Shown one piece after another: positions 17,821-26,680 of a stretch of 64,000 bases of DNA; the stretch's first letter is position 1, and each line of letters begins with the position of its first letter. The notes under the pieces were generated by a model. It saw nothing but the letters and a program-made list of their open reading frames with translations, did no database searches and was not told the DNA's origin. The stretch is taken from positions 153,986-217,985 of the forward strand of contig NZ_BMQA01000012.1 in the NCBI RefSeq assembly GCF_014647875.1, in the 5' to 3' direction. The translations under genes were made by a program, and so were the position numbers. Source of the DNA: Streptomyces brasiliensis. GTDB lineage: Bacteria; Actinomycetota; Actinomycetes; Streptomycetales; Streptomycetaceae.

Positions 17821-18795
17821 ATGCCTCCCTACCCGGAGATCGAGCCGTACGACCAGGGCATGCTGGACGTCGGCGACGGCCATCGCATCCACTGGGAGAC
17901 CTGCGGAAACCCGCACGGCAAGCCCGCGCTCGTGCTGCACGGCGGGCCCGGTTCCGGCGCGTCGCCGCTCTTCCGTCGCTACTTCGACCCGGACGCGTAC
18001 CGGATCGTGCTGCTCGATCAGCGGGGCTGTGGGCGTTCGACGCCGCACGCGAGTGCGTACGACACGGACATGAGCGTCAACACGACGGCGCACGTGATCG
18101 CCGATCTGGAGCTGCTGCGCCGGCACCTGGGGATCGGGCGGTGGCTGGTGTGGGGCGTGTCGTGGGGGTCGGTGCTGGCGCTGCGGTATGCGCAGACGTG
18201 TCCCGGCGCCGTGTGCGAGCTGGTGCTGACCGGGGTCGCGACCGGGTCCGACGCCGAAGTGGCGCTGCTGACCCGGGGCCTCGGAAAGATCTTCCCCGAG
18301 GCCTTCGAGCGGTTCCTGGCCGGGGTTCCGGAGGACGAGCGGGACGGCAACCTGGCCGCCGCCTACCACCGGCTGCTCGAATCGCCCGACCCGGCGGTGC
18401 GGGAGCGGGCGGCGCGAGCCTGGACGGACTGGGAGACGGCGACGATTCCCGCGCCGCCGCGCTCGGTCGAGCGGTACGAGGACCCGGTCTTCCGCATGGG
18501 GTTCGCCCGCACCGTCACCCACTACTGGGGCAACGGGCACTTCCTGCCCGACGGCGCGGTGCTGCGCGACGCGTATCTGCTCGCGGGAGTTCCCGGCACC
18601 CTGGTGCAGGGAAGTCTCGACTTCGGCAATCTCCTGGGTATCGTCTGGCGACTTCATCACGCCTGGCCGGGCAGCGAGTTGGTGGTCTTGGACCAGGCCG
18701 GGCACAACGCCGGTGCGCCGGGCGTCGTGGACGCGCTCGTGGCGGCGACGGACAAGTACGCCGGGCGCTGGAGAGGCTGCTCGCCGAACAGATGA
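17821..18795 (+). CDS. pip: Prolyl aminopeptidase (alpha/beta hydrolase)
   Basis: A 324-residue cytoplasmic peptidase releasing N-terminal proline from peptides. The oxyanion motif LHGGPGSGASP (about residues 39-49), DQRGCGRSTPHA, the nucleophile elbow GVSWGSVLALRYAQ with Ser near 114, and the C-terminal His in DQAGHNA are all present. In prolyl aminopeptidases the elbow is usually GGSWGS, so Val replaces a Gly. The acidic residue is probably the Asp in LVQGSLDFGN, where many homologues have QGRYD, so the exact specificity is less sure. TACGGT lies close before the ATG and no ribosome site is visible, suggesting a leaderless start. Confidence 0.85.
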   Translation: MPPYPEIEPYDQGMLDVGDGHRIHWETCGNPHGKPALVLHGGPGSGASPLFRRYFDPDAYRIVLLDQRGCGRSTPHASAYDTDMSVNTTAHVIADLELLRRHLGIGRWLVWGVSWGSVLALRYAQTCPGAVCELVLTGVATGSDAEVALLTRGLGKIFPEAFERFLAGVPEDERDGNLAAAYHRLLESPDPAVRERAARAWTDWETATIPAPPRSVERYEDPVFRMGFARTVTHYWGNGHFLPDGAVLRDAYLLAGVPGTLVQGSLDFGNLLGIVWRLHHAWPGSELVVLDQAGHNAGAPGVVDALVAATDKYAGRWRGCSPNR

Positions 18796-18850
18796 CAAGC
18801 TGCTGGCGAAGAAGGGGAGGGTACGGGGTGGAGGGGCGGACTCGAGCTGG

Positions 18851-19300
18851 TCAGGGCCGCCAGACATACCGGACGTCCGGCTCCCGTTCCTCGTTTCCGC
18901 CGCCGTCTGTGAACTCGACGGCGACGAAGCCGTGTCGTTCGTAGAAGCGGTGGGCGGGCTTGTTGACCTGGAAGGTCCACAGGGTGAGGCCTCCAGGGCT
19001 GCGCTCCTTGGCGAGGTCGACGAACCGGTCGCCGATGCCGTGCCCGCGCCAGTCCGGGTCGAGGTAGAGCTGGGAGAGCAGTTCACCGTTGAGCACCATC
19101 AGCCCGACGACCCCGTCGCCGGCGTCGGCCACCCAGGTCTCCCGGTACGGCACCACCACGTCCCGGATGTAGTCCCGGACTTCGGCGTCGGACCGTGGCC
19201 GCACGACGGTCGGCAACGCGGCGGTGAAGGACCGCAGATAGACATCGGCGACGGAGCCGGCGTCGGACGCGGTCGCGCGCCGGAGGGTAACCGCGCTCAC
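18851..19300 (-). CDS. GNAT family N-acetyltransferase
   Basis: A 149-residue acetyltransferase. The acetyl-CoA site is LYLDPDWRGHGIGDRFVDLAKER (motif A, with R/G-x-x-G at WRGHGIG), followed by motif B LTLWTFQVNKPAHRFYERHGF, the usual end of small GNAT enzymes. The substrate is unknown. It starts with GTG at 19300, overlapping the RidA stop by GTGA, so translation is coupled to ridA and the two form one operon. Confidence 0.88.
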   Translation of the reverse strand: MSAVTLRRATASDAGSVADVYLRSFTAALPTVVRPRSDAEVRDYIRDVVVPYRETWVADAGDGVVGLMVLNGELLSQLYLDPDWRGHGIGDRFVDLAKERSPGGLTLWTFQVNKPAHRFYERHGFVAVEFTDGGGNEEREPDVRYVWRP

Positions 19301-19710
19301 GACCGCGACTCCTCGGGGACGACGGCCGTGGCGGTGATCTCCACCAGTTGCCCGGTGTACCCGAGACACGCCACCCCGAGCAGTGTCGACGCGTGCGGGC
19401 CGGCGCTGAGCCCGGACGCCTCGACCACCTCCCACACCTGGGAGAGCACGGCCGGATCACTGCTGACGACGTACACGTCCGTCGTCAGCACATGCGCCAA
19501 GTCACTTCCCACGGCAGCGAGTTGCCCACGAAGATTCGCGATCACCTGCTCGGCCTGCCGCACCGGATCCCCCGGCCCGACGATCTCCCCCTGCGCGTCG
19601 AGCGGAACGGCCCCGGCGAGAAACGCGAGCTTCGTACCGGCCTCGACCACGGAGGCATGGGAGTAGGTCGGGGGAGGGAAGAGGGCGGGGGCGGTGACGC
19701 GCTGGATCAC
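19297..19710 (-). CDS. RidA family protein
   Basis: A 137-residue member of the YjgF/YER057c/UK114 family, whose founding enzyme RidA deaminates reactive enamine/imine intermediates. Conserved stretches are YSHASVVEAGTKLAFLAGAVPLD and QVIANLRGQLAAVGSDLAHVLTTDVYV. The catalytic Arg of archetypal RidA (in the segment R-x-x-x-x-V) is not clear: the C-terminal region reads GPHASTLLGVACLGYTGQLVEI, where Arg of the usual P-A-R-T/S motif is replaced by Ala-Ser, so this may be a non-deaminase subgroup. AGGAG precedes GTG 19710. It is coupled to the GNAT gene. Confidence 0.88.
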   Translation of the reverse strand: MIQRVTAPALFPPPTYSHASVVEAGTKLAFLAGAVPLDAQGEIVGPGDPVRQAEQVIANLRGQLAAVGSDLAHVLTTDVYVVSSDPAVLSQVWEVVEASGLSAGPHASTLLGVACLGYTGQLVEITATAVVPEESRS

Positions 19711-19876
19711 GGGGGCTCCTGGCGTGGACGGGGCGTGGACGGCGGCAACCCACCGATCATCCGGACCACGGGGTCCTCTCCGCATCCCAATATTCGGCTC
19801 GCGGAACGGGTGGCTCGCACGTACGCTCCCCGCGACCTCCGTACCGCGACGACCGCCGACCCCGCTGGAGCCACGC

Positions 19877-20635
19877 ATGCCGTCCGACAGCGACCGGACC
19901 TTCCTCGACACCGCCGCCGATCGCCTCGCCGCCCTCCCCACCGTCCGCGCCGTGGCCCTCGGCGGCTCCCGGGCCGAGGGCACGCACCGGCCGGACAGCG
20001 ACTGGGACCTCGCCGTCTACTACCGCGGTCCCTTCGACCCCGCCGATCTGCGTGCCCTCGGCTGGGAGGGCGAGGTGTCCGAGGTGGGCGGATGGGGTGG
20101 GGGAGTCTTCAACGGCGGGGCCTGGCTGACGATCGAGGGACGGCGCGTGGACGTGCACTACCGCGACCTGGACGTGGTCGAGCACGAGCTGACGGAGGCG
20201 GAGGCCGGGCGTTTCCGGGTGGAACCGCTGCTGTTCCATCTTGCGGGGATTCCCAGCTACTTGGTGGTCGCCGAGCTGGCGGTCGACCGGGTGCTGCGCG
20301 GGGAACTGCCGCGACCGGCCGGCTATCCGGTCGAGCTGCGCCGTTCGGCCCCGGACCGCTGGCTCGGCACCGCCCGTGCGACACTCGCCTACGCCAAGGC
20401 ACATCACGCTCCCCACGGTCGCCTCACGGAGGTCGCCGGCGCGGTGGCCGTGGCTGCGGCGCAGACCGCTCACGCGGTGCTTGCGGCGCGCGGGGAGTGG
20501 GTGACGAACGAGAAGCGGCTGCTGGAGCGGGCGGGGTTGCGGCGAGTGGACGCGATCATCGAGTCGCTGCAGGCCCAGCCGGACCTGCTGATTCAGGGGG
20601 TGTCGGAGGCGGAGCGGCTGTTCCAGGTGTCATGA
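19877..20635 (+). CDS. Nucleotidyltransferase-domain protein
   Basis: A 252-residue protein with a polymerase-beta-type nucleotidyltransferase fold: GGSRAEGTHRPDSDWDLAVYY (about residues 28-48) supplies the GS helix and the paired Asp residues for metal, with a third acidic residue in RRVDVHYRDLD. The C-terminal half is helical and resembles a HEPN or antibiotic-adenylyltransferase-like substrate domain. The substrate is unknown. ATG at 19877 follows CTGGAG. It is convergent with the broken mazF gene and overlaps its 3' end. Confidence 0.82.
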   Translation: MPSDSDRTFLDTAADRLAALPTVRAVALGGSRAEGTHRPDSDWDLAVYYRGPFDPADLRALGWEGEVSEVGGWGGGVFNGGAWLTIEGRRVDVHYRDLDVVEHELTEAEAGRFRVEPLLFHLAGIPSYLVVAELAVDRVLRGELPRPAGYPVELRRSAPDRWLGTARATLAYAKAHHAPHGRLTEVAGAVAVAAAQTAHAVLAARGEWVTNEKRLLERAGLRRVDAIIESLQAQPDLLIQGVSEAERLFQVS

Positions 20636-20952
20636 AGACGCAGGGCCTCCGTGATCTCGCCCAGCTTCGCCGAGGACAACACGCCCGCCGACTCGATCAG
20701 GTCGTACCGGGTCACGGTGGTCAGTCAGGTGCACGGGGTGAAGCCCGGACGCGGAAACGCGAACCGCAGCACGCCCTCGAACGGCAGCCCGTCTGCGGGG
20801 CCTACGGCCACTTCGACGCCCAGGCCGCTGATGTCGGCGCCGGCCGGCGCGACGATCTGCATCGCGCGGAACCCGGACGACTCTGCTTCCGACAGCAGCA
20901 CCACCGGGCGTGGTTCGTCGAAGGCGACCCACCAGACCTCACCGCGTCGCAT
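20593..20952 (-). pseudogene. PemK/MazF-family toxin gene interrupted by a stop codon
   Basis: The frame from ATG 20952 encodes MRRGEVWWVAFDEPRPVVLLS, the standard MazF/PemK start, through PFEGVLRFAFPRPGFTPCT, then meets TGA at 20725-20727. The same frame resumes at once with LTTVTRYDLIESAGVLSSAKLGEI and ends at 20593. Homologues read CTWLTTV across this point, so a single TGG-to-TGA change is the likely lesion. The truncated product (75 residues) lacks the C-terminal helix. No antitoxin gene precedes it. The readthrough length, 119 residues, is normal for the family. Confidence 0.8.
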
Positions 20953-21040
20953 TGTGCTCCTCGTGTCCGATCCGGCAGGCTCACGTGATCTCGCGGCCGA
21001 GGGTAGTCGCTGTATACCGGACGCGATCACCCAAGTGCTG

Positions 21041-21068
21041 TTCACGAGTGGGCGCGACGGGCGACAAT
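21041..21068 (+). promoter_or_regulatory. Possible promoter of the trypco2-protease operon
   Basis: TTCACG (21041-21046) and GACAAT (21063-21068) are 16 bases apart, 45 bases before the trypco2 GTG. The match to the sigma-70 consensus is moderate. Confidence 0.35.
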
Positions 21069-21112
21069 GAGGCGCGTCGGGGATCATTCGCTTGGGCAAC
21101 GGAGGCTGGGGC

Positions 21113-21421
21113 GTGGCACGCGACGAGCACGACGAGGACTGGTTGGACCTGGCCGATGCCATCGACGTGCTGCGAGACCAGTTGTCGGAGGCGCAGCGGC
21201 GCGGCCAGAACTCCCAACTGCGGTTCGTGCTGGGAGAGATCACCGCGGAGTTCGAGATCGAGCTGATACGGACGCGGAACGGCGGCGGGGCGCTGCGGTT
21301 CGGCGTCGTGGAGGCCAACGCCCGCGGGGAGCGCTCGGCTCGGTCCGCCCAGCGCGTGACCCTGCGCCTGAACCCGGAGCAACTCGGGGGCGGGAGCGTG
21401 GCCGTGGGCGACCTCGAGTAG
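21113..21421 (+). CDS. Trypco2 (trypsin-co-occurring domain 2) family protein
   Basis: A 102-residue protein reading DEDWLDLADAIDVLRDQLSEAQRRG, then RFVLGEITAEFEIELIRTRNGGGALRFGVVEA and a beta-rich end RSAQRVTLRLNP. This is the trypco2 pattern: small proteins encoded next to trypsin-like proteases in NTP-dependent conflict systems, thought to link or control the protease effector. GTG at 21113 is chosen because GGAGG lies 7 bases upstream. The next gene, a trypsin-NTPase-TPR protein, starts 16 bases downstream, which strongly supports the pairing. Function is inferred from this association. Confidence 0.85.
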   Translation: MARDEHDEDWLDLADAIDVLRDQLSEAQRRGQNSQLRFVLGEITAEFEIELIRTRNGGGALRFGVVEANARGERSARSAQRVTLRLNPEQLGGGSVAVGDLE

Positions 21422-21436
21422 TCCGGCGGCGGGCTG

Positions 21437-24400
21437 ATGGAGGAGGGGCAGGTCGTCCAGGTCCGCAGTGCGGCCGGCTTCGGCAGCGGTTACCTGGTGG
21501 CGCCGCGGCTGGTGCTGACCGCCGGGCATGTGGTGCCTCCGCAGCACACGCCGGGTGAGATCACAGTGTCGTTCCCGGATTCCGCCGAGCGATTCCCCGT
21601 TGTGGTGCGGTGGCGACCGGACGACTGCGAACCGGACGCCGCCCTGTTGGAGATTCCGGCCCACGTCCGCAACTGGACGCCGCCCGCGACGCTGCGCGGT
21701 GCCCGGGGCCGGCGCCCGCAGCGCTGGGGCCACTGCGTGACGCGCGGGACCGAAGTGCCCATCTCCGGCATCGGATTTCCGCGGCAGCAGCGGACGACGT
21801 CCGGTCGGGGCAGGCAGCCGTTCAACGGCCGGATCCGGCCGCACGCCGGCATGGCCGTCGACATCTACGACGACGCCGCCGTCATGCCGTACGACACCGA
21901 AGGGCTCGACCACGAGACCGTGTCCCGGACCAGCCACTGGTCCGGTATGTCGGGCACGGCCGTCTTCCTGGCCGGCGACGATCTGCTGCTCGGTGTGGTG
22001 CGGGAGGACCGGCGGCCCGTCCGGGGCGTCACCCGGCTCGGCTACACCCGTAGCGAGGACCTGCTGGCCTGTGCCGGCTTCCGCGCGGTGGTCCGAGAGG
22101 CGACCTCGGCCGAGCCACAGCTCGAACCGGCCGAACTTTCCGCCCTGCTGGAGCCGGCACCTCCCAAGTTGGAGCTGACCTCTCCCACCATGCTGCTGCG
22201 GGCCGATGCCGAGGTGGTGTCGTTCCACGGCAGGGAGGACACGCTCGCCGGCCTGGAGCAGTGGTGCCTGGCCAATCCCGACGGTCCCCCCGTCGCCCGC
22301 GTCCTCACCGGTCCGGGCGGGCAGGGCAAGACGCGGCTGGCAAGACAGTTGATGGCGCGAATGCGGGACCAGGGCTGGGCGGCCGGTCAGGTGCTCCGTA
22401 AGCCGGAAGGCCTGCGGGCGCTGCGCATGGTCCAGTGCCCATTGCTGCTGGTCGTCGATTACGCCGAGACCCGGCCCGAACTGGTCAGGGAACTGTGGGA
22501 GCAGACCGAGGCGTGCGGGCATCCGGTGCGTCTGCTGCTGCTCGCCCGTTCCCTCGGTTCCTGGGGGGACAGGGCGACCGGCCGCCTCCCCGAGACCAGG
22601 CTGCACGCGCTCAGCCCCGACGCCGCCGACCGGGAGCAGGCGTTCCGTAGGGCGGCCCGGGACCTCTCCCGCCGCCTCGCGGAGGTGACCGGCTCGTCGG
22701 ACATCGACTGGCCCGGACTCGTGCGCACCCTCCCTGCCACCCGTCCCGGCGCGGCCCCCGGGGCGGAGACGGCGCTGACCGTGCAGATGGCGGCCCTGGC
22801 CGCGCTGCTGCGCCACGTGCGGACCCCCGAGCTGGACGGCGGCGCGCTGGAGGCCGAACTCCTGGAGCACGAGAAGACGTACTGGCTGGACACCGCCGAC
22901 GGGCGGGGCATGGCGACGTGGGACACGGAACTGCTGCACGAGGCTGTGGCGGTGGCCGTCCTGTGTCCCGCGCAGGACAAGGAGGAGGCACGGGCGACCA
23001 TCGCCCGGCTGCTGCCCGACGAGCCATGGTTGATCGGCAACCTCACCGCCTGGCTGCGGGACCTGTACCCGCCGCCCGAGGGCCGCTACTGGGGCCGCCT
23101 GGAGCCGGACCGGCTGGCGGAGTTCCACGCCTCCGAGCAGATCATTCGTGAACAGGGGCTGTTATGGCGGCTGTTCGCCGGAGCCCCCGACCACCAGCGG
23201 GTGCAGATCCTCACCGTCCTCGCCCGGTCCGCCGTGGCCCACGCCAACGAGGGCCGCAAGGACAAGGCCCGCGACATCGCCGACAGGCTGCGCGAGGCAC
23301 TGCGTACGGTCCCCGCCGAGGCGCCGCTGACCACCGCCATGCTGCGCGCACACTCCGACGCGCTGCCGGTACAGACCCACGTGCTGCGCGACTACGCACT
23401 CGACGTCGCCCGTGAACTGAACCGGCTGTGCCAGGCCACGGGTGACGACACGCGGGCGCTCCGCGACCGCGCCTGGGCGCTGCACAACCTCGCGCGGCGG
23501 TATCTGGCAGTCGGCGCCTCGGAGGACGCCCGGCTGGCGGTTGCCGAGGCGGTTGCGATCCGCGAACGGCTCGCACTCGACGGGACGATGACCCATCGCA
23601 TGGAATCGGCCGACTCGTTGCTGGCGCTTTCGCGTGCTTCGCGGATCACCGGGCGCCTGACCGATGCGTTCGAGGCCGGTGACCGGGCGCTGAGGCTGTT
23701 CCGCGAGCTGGCGTCCGTGGACGGTGAGGAGTGGGAGAAGCGTGAGCGGGGACTGGTACGGGCGCTGCTCAACCTGTCCCGGGTGGTCTGGGAGCTCGAC
23801 CCGAGCACCATCCCCTTCGACCAGGTCGCTCGGTCCGACAAGTACACGGACGAGGCTGTCCAGCTCGCCCGCGAACTGGCCGCCGACCACCCTGATCTGG
23901 ACCCGCTCCTCCTCACCGCGGCGCTGACGGAGCGAGGCAGGAACCTTTGGCGCCTCCAGCGGCATTCGGAGGCGTTGTCGCTGGACGAGGAGGCGGTCGA
24001 GATGTCTCGCCGTCTGGCGACGGAGAACCCGGACGCCTACACGGCCGACCTCGCTGAGGCACTGACAGGTCTTGCTGTCGACTACAGCAACGCCTCTCGC
24101 CCACCTGGCGAGTCGGCGGCGCTGGAACGGGAAGCGATCGCACTGCTGCGTCCACTGACCGAGGAGCTTCCCGAAGTCCACTGCTCCAGTCTGGCCCAGA
24201 TGCTGCACAACCTCGCCTGGAACCAGTACGACGACGGGGATCACGCCGCGGCGCTGGAATCCATCAGGGAGGCCGTCGAACTTCGCAGGGCAGAGGCGCG
24301 AGAAGCGCGCGGGATCACCGTGTCACACCTGGCGAATTCGGTGCACGCGCTCGCCACGTTCCACGCGCGTATCGGTGAGCACCGTGCGGCGGTGGAGGGG

Positions 24401-25393
24401 TTCGAGGAGGCTCTCCGGATCTACGCGGACTCCGAACGTCCGCTCAGCGCAAGCAGCTTGAACAGCCAGTCCGGAATCGCTCTCAACCTCGTCAGCTCTT
24501 ACGACGCCCTGGGCCGCTCGACGGATGCGCTCCGCGCCCTGAACGAGGCCCTCGCCATCCGGAACCGGCTCGCCGCGTACGCCCCGAGTCTCTACATGGA
24601 GGGCCACGCGACCGGCCTCCACGATGCGGCTGACCTGTACTGGAAGCACGACCGGCAGGTCGCGAGGCGCATTCTGTTGCGGCAGGCGCTCCCGCAGTAC
24701 CGCCAACTGGTCCGCGGCAACGAGGAAGGGCGTGAGTGGCTGGCCTTCTGTCTGCACGACCTGGGCGCCAGCTACGCGTCGTCCTGGGCGACGGCCGACC
24801 GGGCGGTGCCCGTGCTCCGGGAGGCGTACGAACTGCGCGTCCAGCTGTCTGCCGGCGACGCGAGACACGAGGTCACCCTGGCCGACACCTGCGCGGAGCT
24901 GGGCCATGCGCTGCTGGGAACGAGCCGGTTCCCGGCCGCCGTGCGCATCGCCGAGCACGAGGTGCGCCTCAGGCGCCGACTGCTGGCCACGAGCGGGGAC
25001 GGTCAGGAGCGGCCCCTCTGCCACGCTCTCCTGCGCCTGGCAGACGCGCGGGCGATGGCCGGGCAGCCGGCCGCGGCCTGGCGCGCCGCGCTCGAGGCCG
25101 AGCGGGCCTGCGAAACACTGACCGCTCGTCCTGGCGGACCGCCGGACAGGACCGCGTGGCTGTTGTACCGGCTGGGCGGGACGCTGAGCCTGGCCGGCCG
25201 GCACGACGTGCGCCTGGCCGCCCGTGCGCTGGGGCCGGCCCGGCGAGCCGTCCGCCTCTACCAGCGCGCGGTGGCCCGGGATCCGAGCAGGCAGGCCGAC
25301 CTGAGATACGCCGTCGCCGGCCTCGCGAGGGTTCTGGACCGCGTCGGCCGCCACGACGAGGCCACCGAGGTACGGCTGCGAAGAGGAGTATGA
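21437..25393 (+). CDS. Trypsin-like protease - STAND-type NTPase - TPR protein
   Basis: This 1318-residue protein joins three modules. Residues 1-215 form a trypsin-like protease with His31 (TAGHVV), Asp67 (DCEPDAALLEI) and Ser172 (GMSGTAVF), an intact triad by position. Residues 250-600 hold an NTPase with Walker A GPGGQGKTRLARQL (Lys298) and Walker B LLLVVDYAE (Asp341), resembling STAND ATPases. From about 640 to the end come many TPR-like helical repeats (LAEALTGLAVDYSNASRP, LAQMLHNLAWNQYDDGDHAAAL, and others), probably the sensor. This fits a conflict or defence protein in which a signal on the repeats triggers NTP-dependent activation of the protease. A TTA codon occurs at 23162-23164. 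Upstream trypco2 and downstream DUF4913 genes are tightly packed. Confidence 0.87.
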   Translation: MEEGQVVQVRSAAGFGSGYLVAPRLVLTAGHVVPPQHTPGEITVSFPDSAERFPVVVRWRPDDCEPDAALLEIPAHVRNWTPPATLRGARGRRPQRWGHCVTRGTEVPISGIGFPRQQRTTSGRGRQPFNGRIRPHAGMAVDIYDDAAVMPYDTEGLDHETVSRTSHWSGMSGTAVFLAGDDLLLGVVREDRRPVRGVTRLGYTRSEDLLACAGFRAVVREATSAEPQLEPAELSALLEPAPPKLELTSPTMLLRADAEVVSFHGREDTLAGLEQWCLANPDGPPVARVLTGPGGQGKTRLARQLMARMRDQGWAAGQVLRKPEGLRALRMVQCPLLLVVDYAETRPELVRELWEQTEACGHPVRLLLLARSLGSWGDRATGRLPETRLHALSPDAADREQAFRRAARDLSRRLAEVTGSSDIDWPGLVRTLPATRPGAAPGAETALTVQMAALAALLRHVRTPELDGGALEAELLEHEKTYWLDTADGRGMATWDTELLHEAVAVAVLCPAQDKEEARATIARLLPDEPWLIGNLTAWLRDLYPPPEGRYWGRLEPDRLAEFHASEQIIREQGLLWRLFAGAPDHQRVQILTVLARSAVAHANEGRKDKARDIADRLREALRTVPAEAPLTTAMLRAHSDALPVQTHVLRDYALDVARELNRLCQATGDDTRALRDRAWALHNLARRYLAVGASEDARLAVAEAVAIRERLALDGTMTHRMESADSLLALSRASRITGRLTDAFEAGDRALRLFRELASVDGEEWEKRERGLVRALLNLSRVVWELDPSTIPFDQVARSDKYTDEAVQLARELAADHPDLDPLLLTAALTERGRNLWRLQRHSEALSLDEEAVEMSRRLATENPDAYTADLAEALTGLAVDYSNASRPPGESAALEREAIALLRPLTEELPEVHCSSLAQMLHNLAWNQYDDGDHAAALESIREAVELRRAEAREARGITVSHLANSVHALATFHARIGEHRAAVEGFEEALRIYADSERPLSASSLNSQSGIALNLVSSYDALGRSTDALRALNEALAIRNRLAAYAPSLYMEGHATGLHDAADLYWKHDRQVARRILLRQALPQYRQLVRGNEEGREWLAFCLHDLGASYASSWATADRAVPVLREAYELRVQLSAGDARHEVTLADTCAELGHALLGTSRFPAAVRIAEHEVRLRRRLLATSGDGQERPLCHALLRLADARAMAGQPAAAWRAALEAERACETLTARPGGPPDRTAWLLYRLGGTLSLAGRHDVRLAARALGPARRAVRLYQRAVARDPSRQADLRYAVAGLARVLDRVGRHDEATEVRLRRGV

Positions 25394-25397
25394 CGCC

Positions 25398-25853
25398 ATG
25401 ACAGCACCACTCCACGACGAGGAGCGGGACGAGACGGCCGAGGACATCCGGCGGGACGAGGAGAACGCCGGCCGCCCGGCGGAGCTGTTCTACCCGAACG
25501 TCGGCGAGTTCGTCGAGGACCGGTTCATCTACTTCGTCCCACGTCCCACACCTCGATCCGGGCGAGTGTGGTGCCCGGAGTGGTATCGGCACGCCGAGGC
25601 GCTCGCCCGGCTGGACGCCGTGTGGCGTGCCTGGGAGGCGTTGCGCTGGGACCCGGGACTGGGAATGTCGAACTGGTGGCTCCATCACGCCGACCCGCAT
25701 GTGCGTGCTCTGACGGATCCCGTCACCGGACCGTTCGCGCGCTGCGTCGCCGGCCACCAGGACCACGAGCCGCTGCCGATCGCGACACCGCCGGAAGGGT
25801 TGTTCACCGACCAGAGGTCGCCGGTCTCGAGGGACCCCTTCGCCCTCGACTGA
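25398..25853 (+). CDS. DUF4913 domain-containing protein
   Basis: A 151-residue protein with an acidic N-terminus and the DUF4913 core: LFYPNVGEFVEDRFIYFVPRP, RVWCPEWYRHAEALARLDAVWRAWEALRWDPGLGMSNWW and HHADPHVRALTDPVTGPFARC. DUF4913 proteins are common on actinobacterial plasmids and integrative elements and have no known activity. The start lies 4 bases after the stop of the protease-NTPase gene, with GAGGAG overlapping that gene's end, so translation is probably coupled. Its usual mobile-element context is a hint that the block was acquired by transfer. Confidence 0.85.
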   Translation: MTAPLHDEERDETAEDIRRDEENAGRPAELFYPNVGEFVEDRFIYFVPRPTPRSGRVWCPEWYRHAEALARLDAVWRAWEALRWDPGLGMSNWWLHHADPHVRALTDPVTGPFARCVAGHQDHEPLPIATPPEGLFTDQRSPVSRDPFALD

Positions 25854-25915
25854 CCCTCCCTCGCCGTCGAATAATCCTTCGAGACGGGGCGGTTACCGCT
25901 GCTACGGTCCTTTCC

Positions 25916-26647
25916 GTGGCGAAACTCAACCAGATCATCGCAGTAGAGAAGGGCATCAAGTCCAAGGCTCATCAGGACCTGACGGCAGCTCACCAGGGGC
26001 TGCAGAAGCCCGCGTTGCTGGCCGGTATCTCACGGACGTACCAGCCGAAGGACGAGGAGGGCGAGCAGTTGCCGCCCGAGTCCACGCGGGTGCAGGTGAA
26101 GGCCGAGGACGTGCTGCGGGACACCGCGGTGACCCTGACGCGGCTGTTCGACGTGACCGCCACGAAGGACTGGGCCAACTGCACCGCGCGTGCCGACGTG
26201 AAGCTGGACGGCCGGGTGCTCGTGGCCGACGTACCCGTGTCGTATCTGCTGTTCCTCGAGAAGCAGTTGGTCGACTTGAACGCCGTTGTGCGGAAGCTGC
26301 CCGTCCTCGACGCCTCCGAGTCCTGGGCGCAGGACCCGTCGACGGACTCCTGGAAGACGGAACCCGTACGGACCCTGCGGACGAAGAAGGTGCCGCGCAA
26401 CCATGTGAAGGCGGAGGCGACCGAGAAGCACCCGGCGCAGGTCGAGGTGTACTACGAGGACGTTCCGGTCGGATACTGGACGACCGTGAAGTTCTCCGGA
26501 GCGCTGCCCGCCCGCCGGGTCAACGAACTCCTCGACCGCGTCGAGAAGTTGCAGCAGGCCGTGAAGTTCGCCCGGGAAGAGGCCAACGGCACCGACGTCG
26601 TGGACCGGCGGGTCGGTGACGCGGTGTTCGGGTACCTCTTCGGGTGA
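25916..26647 (+). CDS. Uncharacterised protein (DUF7873-like) upstream of Y-like RNA
   Basis: A 243-residue soluble protein starting at GTG 25916 (VAKLNQIIAVEKGIKSKAHQDL). It has a helical N-terminus, a central mixed region with RLFDVTATKDWANCTARADVKLDG and VPVSYLLFLEKQLVDLNAVVRKLPVLD, and a helical end RRVNELLDRVEKLQQAVKFAREEANG. There is no signal peptide or membrane segment. From memory it resembles DUF7873, a family without known function. It may be separately transcribed: GCTACGGT lies shortly before the start and no ribosome site is seen. A terminator hairpin follows the stop and the Y-like RNA begins about 140 bases downstream; a role in handling that RNA is only a guess. Confidence 0.7.
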   Translation: MAKLNQIIAVEKGIKSKAHQDLTAAHQGLQKPALLAGISRTYQPKDEEGEQLPPESTRVQVKAEDVLRDTAVTLTRLFDVTATKDWANCTARADVKLDGRVLVADVPVSYLLFLEKQLVDLNAVVRKLPVLDASESWAQDPSTDSWKTEPVRTLRTKKVPRNHVKAEATEKHPAQVEVYYEDVPVGYWTTVKFSGALPARRVNELLDRVEKLQQAVKFAREEANGTDVVDRRVGDAVFGYLFG

Positions 26648-26658
26648 CGTGGAAGACT

Positions 26659-26680
26659 CCCCGGTCCCTCGTGACCGGGG
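26659..26680 (+). terminator. Hairpin after the DUF7873-like gene
   Basis: CCCCGGTC (26659-26666) pairs with GACCGGGG (26673-26680) around a six-base loop, 12 bases after the stop codon. This separates the protein gene from the RNA gene downstream. Confidence 0.6.

Noticed and set aside
20953..21112. Antitoxin gene for the mazF remnant
   Set aside because: No minus-strand frame of suitable length with a ribosome site or antitoxin motif lies upstream of the toxin start.
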